Below, piece by piece: positions 57,570-64,000 of a stretch of DNA of 64,000 bases. The notes beneath the pieces were generated by a model. It saw only the letters and a program-made list of their open reading frames with translations. It was not told where the DNA came from and searched no databases. The position numbers and the translations under genes are program-made. This stretch comes from Drosophila miranda (lineage: Eukaryota > Arthropoda > Insecta > Diptera > Drosophilidae), in contig NC_046674.1 of the NCBI RefSeq assembly GCF_003369915.1, forward strand, positions 15,314,001-15,378,000, in the 5' to 3' direction. The first letter of the stretch is position 1. Each line of letters begins with the position of its first letter.

Positions 57570-58644
57570 TATACCCGATACTCAAAATGAATATTGGGGT
57601 ATATTAGATTTGTGGTAAAAGTGGATGTGTGTAACGTCCAGAAGGAATCGTTTCCGACCCCATAAAGTATATATATTCTTGATCAGCATCAATAGCCGAG
57701 TCGATTGAGCCATGTCTGTCTGTCCGTCTGTCCGTCCGTCCGTCTGTCCGTCCCTATTAGCGCCTAGTGCTCAAAGACTATAAGAGCTAGAGCAACGATG
57801 TTTTGGATCCAGACTTCTGTGATATGTCACTGCTACAAAAATATTTCAAAACTTCGCCCCGCCCACTTCCGCCCCCACAAAGGACGAAAATCTGTGGCAT
57901 CCACAATTTTAAAGATACGAGAATCGTAGAGAATGACCATATCTTTTAGACTGCAGAATTTGAATAAGATCGTATTATTATTATAGCCAGCATCAAGAAA
58001 ACAATTTAATTTTTTCTCGCCCTGTCTCTCTCTAACACACACGTAGCATAGCCGGCTTTGCTTAGAGTAAAACATTAGCGCCTAGATCTCAGAGACTATA
58101 AAAGCTAGAGCAACCAAATTTGGTATCCACACTCCTTATATATCGGACCGAGACGAGTTTGTTTCAAAATTTCGCCACACCCCCTTTCGCCCCCGCAAAG
58201 GATGAAAATCTGGGGATATTCACAAATCTCAGAGACTATTAAGGCTAGAGTAACCAAATTTGGTATCCGCACTCCTGTTAGATCTCACTTTAAAACGTAT
58301 ATCTCAAAATTTCGCCCCACCCCCTTCCGCCCCCACAAAGGACGAAAATCTGTTGCATCCACAATATTGAGGATACGAGAAAACTAAAAACGCAGAATCA
58401 TAGATAATGATAATCATATCTATCAGATTGCTGAATCTGGATCAGATCAGATCATTTTTATAGCCAAAAGGAACAAATCAATTTGCACTGGCTACGCAGC
58501 CCCCGACGTCACGCTCAGACTGATTTTCTGTCTCTCTCGCACGCACTCTTTGTCGTGTCGTTCAATATTAGCGGCGTCTGCCGGAGGAGAGCCATACTGA
58601 CTTAGTATCGGGTATAACTGTAGAGTTGCGGTGTCCGCAGCAAC
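57570..58644 (+). mobile_element. Non-autonomous Helitron/DINE-like element (mini-me type)
   Basis: About 1.07 kb. It begins TATACCCGATACT (57570-57582), and the exact inverse AGTATCGGGTATA lies at 58604-58616. A short hairpin (GTTGCGG ... CCGCAGCAAC, 58625-58644) follows at the 3' end. A GTCY proto-microsatellite (about 57715-57752) lies near the 5' end, after the stretch GACCCCATAAAGTATATATA. These three parts (subterminal inverted repeat, GTCY tract, 3' hairpin) are typical of DINE-1/mini-me elements of Drosophila. Internally, a unit containing CTATAAAAGCTAGAGCAACC and TTTCGCCCC...CAAAGGA is repeated about three times. It encodes no protein. Confidence 0.75.
57715..57752. repeat. (GTCY)n proto-microsatellite inside the DINE-like element
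   Basis: Run of GTCTGTCCGTC-type tetranucleotides, characteristic of mini-me/DINE elements in flies. Confidence 0.85.
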
Positions 58645-58659
58645 TCACAACGTTCCCCC

Positions 58660-60080
58660 TCGTTTTCTCTCGACTTGGTTGCTTTTTCCGTCCATTTCGA
58701 TTTGTCGTTGTCGCTGTCGCCGCTTGATTTTATTTTTAGCAGCACGATTTTTTCTTTATTTTGATTTCTGCTGCTGCTCGACGGTATATTAGCATTTTTT
58801 TGATCCCCATCTCACTCTCTCCCTCGTCTCGTCTATATGTCGTGTTTTGGACCATCCAACATCCAACATGTGTTTGAAATAGCAGCACATTTATATTGCC
58901 GATTGGCGTGCATCCACTTGCATCTCATCTCTCTCTAGCCTGCTGCGATGTTTGTGGCTATTTTTGTGTATCGAAATTGGAAAAACATTGCAAATATTCA
59001 AAGCAAAGTACTTTTGACTTTTCTAATTAGATGTTGAATAATTTAAATCACCGAAAATGATCTATGAAGTGCGCTGCAAATATATCCGTTATATCCGCGT
59101 TCATCGATAATTGCTGATTACCGATAACTACGTTAATTAACGTTAGGAATCTGCCTATCTGCTTTTTCTAGATTTATCATAATTTTACAATTATTAGTTA
59201 TAGTATAAATAAGTAATTTATAAGCACAGATGCACTTACATATGTATATTCGAGAAAACACACCCCCTGCTGGCCGCCCACACTACCACTGCCAGGAGGC
59301 AATTTGCGCATTGCCGCAATATTCGACCAAAATATTGGTACAACTTCCGTTACAATGTCGGGGGGGAGGGCCGCACTGCCGCAGCGCCACAGGCTGTTCT
59401 GTTCTCTTCTGTTCTTTTCTGACCAACAAAGAAGCGAACGTGGAATGACATTTGCCATGAAATTTATGCATTCTCCCGTGGCAATTATGATGACGTTAGT
59501 CGAAAAATGAAGGCAGAAGAAGAAGAGTGACGACGACGTTCCGGAATAATCCGTTCCTCAGGCCGTCCTCCGGAGCCAGCCAGTCAGCCATCCAGCAACG
59601 GGTCTGGCCTCTGATTGTTTATGAAATTCCGCTGCGCGTTAGTCATAATGTCGATTTTGGAAGGCCTGGGTGGTGGACGGTGGGTTATATATGTGGTGGC
59701 AACAACTGGCGCGTCGCGTACAAATAAGGCGCGAAAAGCGTACACCCAAGCACGTCAGTGGATGGGGATGGATGGAGGAGGAGGATGATGATGTTGCTGA
59801 AGGCGGAGAGTTTTCTTGGTTCTGTTGCTTTCTTTTGATTTCTTTTCGATTGAGGTCGAAAACAAGAAAATTTCGTAGCATTTCGTAGCCTTCTCTTCCT
59901 TATTTACGTTCAGCAGCAGAAGGCTCGTCATCGTCATGACCAGCAACTTGTCAGGGGTTGGCACACGACAATTGAGTAAAATGACAACTCCTTAGATTTC
60001 ATTTAACTTAACTTACACAAAAAAAATACATTTCAAAATTCCCTCACTCTTGCCCTCTCTCTCTATACTCGTTTGCGCCC
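58660..60080. other. Upstream region or intron of Usp47
   Basis: No supported coding gene. The DNA before 60085 ends in a pyrimidine-rich acceptor (CCCGCAG), so the first recognised Usp47 coding exon is preceded by an intron and by at least one untranslated or short coding exon that I could not place. Confidence 0.5.
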
Positions 60081-60128
60081 GCAGGACTTTTCCCAGCTTT
60101 TGGCTTGAAAACATCCAGGAGCCACGAG

Positions 60129-63100
60129 ATGACAGACAAGGAGATCGAGCAGTGCACCGTTTCTGTCTTCGACCAGACCCCAGGCTCGGAGGAAAAGAAG
60201 ATCAATGTGGTGGTGCGGCCGCATTTTACAGTCCAGCGGGTCATAGAACTGATTGGCACCCAGTTTCCCTGCGGAAAGTTTGAGCTTATTCTACAGCCCC
60301 ACGAGGGCAAGGATCTGGTGAGTCCCCACCTTCCCATAGCTGCCCCAAAACGCCTGCTAATCTACCTCTCTTTCTGCTCCCCCAAAAGGTCCACTTAAAC
60401 GCATTGGACACTCAGCTGCTGTACGATGTGAACGGCTTTGAGCGACAGCAGAAGAATCATCTGGTACTGCTACCCTCCGGCAGCTGGGATGGTGATGTGA
60501 CCAAGCGCTTCGAGCTGCCCATGAAGAAGGCTCAGGTGGGGGTCAGCCCCAAGGACCCAACCACCAAGTCCAGCGATCAGAAGTCCAAGACATCAGCCAC
60601 TGGCGAGAAGAAGAAAAAGGTGGGCGAGAAGACAAAAAAGAAGTCATCATCGGGCTCATCGTCACCGAGAAAGACAAAGGCAACGAGCGAGGACTCTGCT
60701 TCCAGCCCTAAGGCAGGGGCAAACTCAGAAGAGAGTCCAAAGGCAGGCGGCACCGCAGAGGAGAAGCCAAAGCCCAGCAGCAGCTCAGAGAAAAGTCCAA
60801 AGACAGGAGGCTGCTCAGAGGACAAGCCAAAGGCCGGAAGCAGCTCAGAGGATAGTATAAAGGCAAGTAGCAACTCAGAGGGCAAGCCAAGGCCAGGGGG
60901 CAGCTCAGAGGACAGGTCAAAGACCATAGCTGAGGTCAATTCAGAGGACGCTATTGATGTCAGGCCAGAAGAAAGTTCTGACGTCAGTCCGGTCCATGCC
61001 AAACTAGTTTTCAAGGAGAAGGAGAAAACTACTAGCGATGCCTGCTACGACCTGCCCATGGACGAGCTAAACAAGGCGGTGACACACGATCTGATGTCGC
61101 CCGTCGACGATCTGCCCTCGGAACTGTTCAACGTGAGTCCCGTCTCGGATGCAGAACCACTGTCGGACGATGACCTGGCCCTGGGCGCCTCGGCCAGTCC
61201 CACACTGATGGGAGCCGGCTATGACTTTGGACCAGCAGTCGGCGATGGTGAGGGGTCAGTCGGTGAGGGTGACCAGGCAGCCGGTGGCGAAGATGCAGGC
61301 GAAGTTTCGGGTCTGTCCAAGTTCTATCGACGCAAGTACGGCGGCGACGAGCTGCCCTCGTGGCAGCGCATGAACTCCACGGCGGCAGATCTAGTGGCAT
61401 CGGCCACCACGGAGACTGAGCCTCGACCCACTGCTGGCCCCAAGGGATACGTGGGACTGGTGAATCAGGCCATGACCTGCTACCTGAACAGTCTGCTGCA
61501 GGCGCTCTACATGACGCCAGAGTTCAGGAACGCCCTGTACCGATGGGAGTTCGACAACGACAACGAGGCGAAAAACATCCCATATCAGCTGCAGAAGCTG
61601 TTCCTCAATCTCCAGACATCGCCCAAGTCCTCGGTGGAGACCACGGATCTGACGCGCAGCTTCGGCTGGGACTCGACGGAAGCCTGGCAACAGCACGACA
61701 TCCAGGAGCTGTGCCGTGTCATGTTCGATGCATTGGAGCAAAAGTTCAAGAACACCAAGCAGGCGAATCTCATCTCGAACCTCTACGAGGGCAAGATGAA
61801 CGACTACGTGAAATGTTTGGAGTGCAATACGGAGAAGACGCGCGAGGACACCTTCCTGGACATACCGCTGCCGGTGCGTCCGTTTGGCAGCAACTCTGCC
61901 TACGGCAGCATTGAGGAGGCCCTGCGCGCCTTCGTCCAGCCAGAAACGCTCGATGGGAACAATCAGTATCTCTGCGAGAAGTGCAAGAAGAAGTGCGATG
62001 CCCACAAGGGGCTGCACTTCAAGTCCTTCCCCTACATCCTGACACTGCACCTGAAACGCTTCGACTTTGACTACACGTCCATGAACCGCATCAAGCTGAA
62101 CGACAGGTAAGCGTCGAACAGAGGATAGTTGTAGGAACAGTTGTTGTAAATGAATCTACTTTCCATCGCAGAGTGACCTTCCCGCAGACGCTCAACCTGA
62201 ACACGTTTGTCAATCGCACTGCAAACGGCGAACAGTACCAAATGAACGGCGGAACAGCGGCGGAAGATTGCAGCACAGCGGATAGCGGCTCCACGATAGA
62301 GGATGACAATCTGAGCAGCGGCGTGGGGACCACAGCCAGCTCTAGCCAGCATGAGAACGATCTAAATGACGAGGACGAGGGCATCGATATGAGCAGCAGT
62401 ACCAGCAAAAGTGCCAAGCAGGGCTCGGGACCATATATGTATGAGCTTTTTGCCATTATGATCCATTCGGGGAGTGCCTCGGGAGGTCATTACTATGCCT
62501 ACATCAAGGACTTTGACAGCAACGAATGGTTCTGCTTCAACGATCAAAATGTGTCCTCAGTAAGTCGAAATTTGTCCCTCTTTTAGTCTCTTCTCTCATC
62601 CTAAATGTAATTTATACTCTGGGAGCAGATCACACAGGAAGATATACAACGCTCCTTTGGCGGACCAAATGGCAGCTACTACTCCAGCGCTTACACTTCT
62701 AGCACCAATGCCTACATGCTGATGTACCGACAGGTGGATGGCAAACGGAACGAGCACACCGCCAAAGCTGCAGACTTCCCCGAGCATATCAAGACGCTGC
62801 TGCCAAAGCTACATTCGGAGGAGGAAACGCGAGTAGCACGCATTGGACGGCACATCACTGTTACCGATCTGGCGCTGCCGGAGCTGTACAAGCCACGCGT
62901 CTACTTCTACAATCCCTCGCTCAAGAAGATGAAGATCACGCGGGTCTACCTGTCCCAGAGCTTTGACATCAATCTCGTGCTGACTTCCGCATACGAGATG
63001 TTGAATGTCGAACAATTTGCGCCCATTGCCCGCTGTCGCCTGGTGGCCTACAATTCGGCCATGGACACGATAATCCAATCGCTGGAGAGCTACACCGATC

Positions 63101-64000
63101 CGGCGCTGACAGAGCTGCGAGCCGCCCAAAACTACAATCTAGACTTCCTGCTGGAGTATCGGGCCGAGGATCAGACATTCGAGACGTACGAGCCAGACGG
63201 CATCACTTGGTATGTGTTTATGGTAGATCTATCGACGATGGCCATGGACGGTCCCTTCCTGGTTTACTCAGCAGCGCGGGAACGAGAGCCCAGTGACGTT
63301 CTGCGTCACTCCATTGCCGTGCGGCTGCACATCAACGAGCAGCAGTTCCTGCTTTCCACCGTACGCGGCGCTGTACCCAAGGCTTTTGTCGTATACGATC
63401 CCCATCCCACACCTGATGCGCAGCAGCAGCTCCAGAATCTGGCCAACAGCCAATTCAAATATATCACATATTTCTATTTGAATGTCCCCAACACAGACGC
63501 CGCCAGTCTCGAGATGTTGGGCGTGCCAATTAGCGAGTGCCGCCTCGAGGTGAGTTCTTCTTTCAGTTCTTTCAAGCCTGAAGCCCTAATCTTTCGATTT
63601 GCAGCCTCCTCCCAGCAGCGGTGCGGATGTTGTGGATGCCGCCATGATGAATGGCGTGGGTTCCGGGCAGGATTTATCCTGCAATGACTCTGAGTGGCGG
63701 CGTTACAAGCGGGATTTGCTGGAGCCGCTGAACCAGCCAAGCCATGGCCAAGAGTCCAATTCGGAGGACAGCAGCCTGAGCGATGGGGATCGCACTCTGG
63801 TGGAGGCCGAAAACATAACGAATCGCGGCGGTGGCGACAGTCAAGTGAGCTCCACCAGCCACTCACCGCAATTGTCTAGTCCCGAGGATGAGGCCGCCTC
63901 CCACGATGCCATGATGCGCGTGCACGCCTATTGCAATGGCAGCTACACGGCCGCAGACGCCGTGGAGCCCATCCTCCTGCCCACGAGCACAACGCACTTC
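60129..64000 (+). CDS. Usp47: Ubiquitin-specific protease 47 (Ubp64E), 5' part
   Basis: Deubiquitinating cysteine protease; fly Usp47/Ubp64E modulates ubiquitin-dependent signalling. Exons 60129-60317 (the exon begins at 60085), 60389-62106, 62172-62559, 62629-63549 and 63605 to beyond the window, all in phase, give 1200 or more residues here. The Cys box [20 protein letters not shown] places the nucleophile at about residue 427. The His box [10 protein letters not shown] places the catalytic His at about residue 742, followed by WFCFND. The zinc-ribbon-like CxxC pairs (KCLECN and CEKCKKKC) lie between. Ubiquitin-like folds are expected after the catalytic domain. The N-terminal insert (residues about 100-270) is disordered and contains seven 10-residue repeats. 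The ATG at 60129 was preferred to an in-frame TTG at 60105. If an upstream coding exon exists, the N-terminus would be longer, since the frame is open back to 60085. Confidence 0.93.
60713..60922 (+). repeat. Seven in-frame 30-bp repeats in Usp47
   Basis: Seven successive 30-nt units encode 10-residue repeats of the type (A/P/T)GGxSEDxPK, for example [20 protein letters not shown] and [10 protein letters not shown] (about residues 172-241). The frame is kept in all units. This is a local expansion in a disordered region before the protease domain. Confidence 0.85.

Noticed and set aside
58202-58387. Short plus frame inside 57.6-58.6 kb
   Set aside because: It lies within the non-coding DINE-like element and spans its internal repeats.
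60105-60128. Usp47 start at TTG 60105
   Set aside because: Not an ATG; the exon is open back to its acceptor at 60084, so the true N-terminus is either ATG 60129 or in an upstream exon.

Overview
The window is eukaryotic DNA from a fruit fly (Drosophila). Genes are split by short GT-AG introns, the intergenic DNA is AT-rich and full of microsatellites, and almost every coding block matches a known Drosophila gene. I infer an obscura-group species (Muller element D). The reason is that genes I remember as lying apart on D. melanogaster 3L (Ilp cluster about 67C, Jafrac2/scramb2 about 62-63, Ubp64E at 64E) sit together here. The species and the map positions are from memory and unchecked.

Left part (0-29 kb). 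Two insulin-like peptide genes, Ilp4 (122-596, minus) and Ilp5 (17348-17885, minus), flank a sphingomyelinase-like phosphodiesterase gene (CG32052 type, 1202-4117 visible, plus). A large ZASP-motif muscle/cytoskeleton-type gene runs from 15014 to 27410 (plus) and contains Ilp5 inside its first intron on the opposite strand. It has two apparent promoters: a long form with a 3.06-kb exon, and a short form starting at 24520. About 1.5 kb of 3' UTR follows.

Middle part (29-47 kb). Protein phosphatase inhibitor-2 (I-2, minus, 29746-30550) lies head-to-head with the calcium-independent phospholipase A2 gene iPLA2-VIA (plus, 32542-36293). An ANKRD54-like ankyrin gene follows (37296-38273). A gene-poor, transposon-bearing gap (38.9-42.3 kb) contains a broken Tc1/mariner transposase. 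Then come a phospholipid scramblase (scramb2-like, plus, 42494-43860) and, tail-to-tail with it, the secretory-pathway peroxiredoxin Jafrac2 (minus, 44810-45731).

Right part (47-64 kb). An R3HCC1/R3HCC1L-like gene (minus, 46893-49765) is followed by a repeat-rich gap, an intronless BTBD9-like BTB-BACK gene (53353-54450, plus), a Helitron/DINE-like element (about 57570-58644), and the 5' two-thirds of the deubiquitinase Usp47/Ubp64E (60129 to beyond the window end, plus).

I did not find an unknown multi-gene system. The most interesting unexplained signal is a recurring block with TTTGGTATATTT, a DRE (TATCGATA) and CGGTCACACTG, found just upstream of iPLA2-VIA, scramb2 and (partly) the R3HCC1L-like gene, and again at 55.35-55.53 kb where no recognised gene starts. 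Two of the copies are alike for nearly 200 bp, well beyond the core motifs. The intronless BTBD9-like gene and the altered GNH motif in the sphingomyelinase-like protein are further points of interest.
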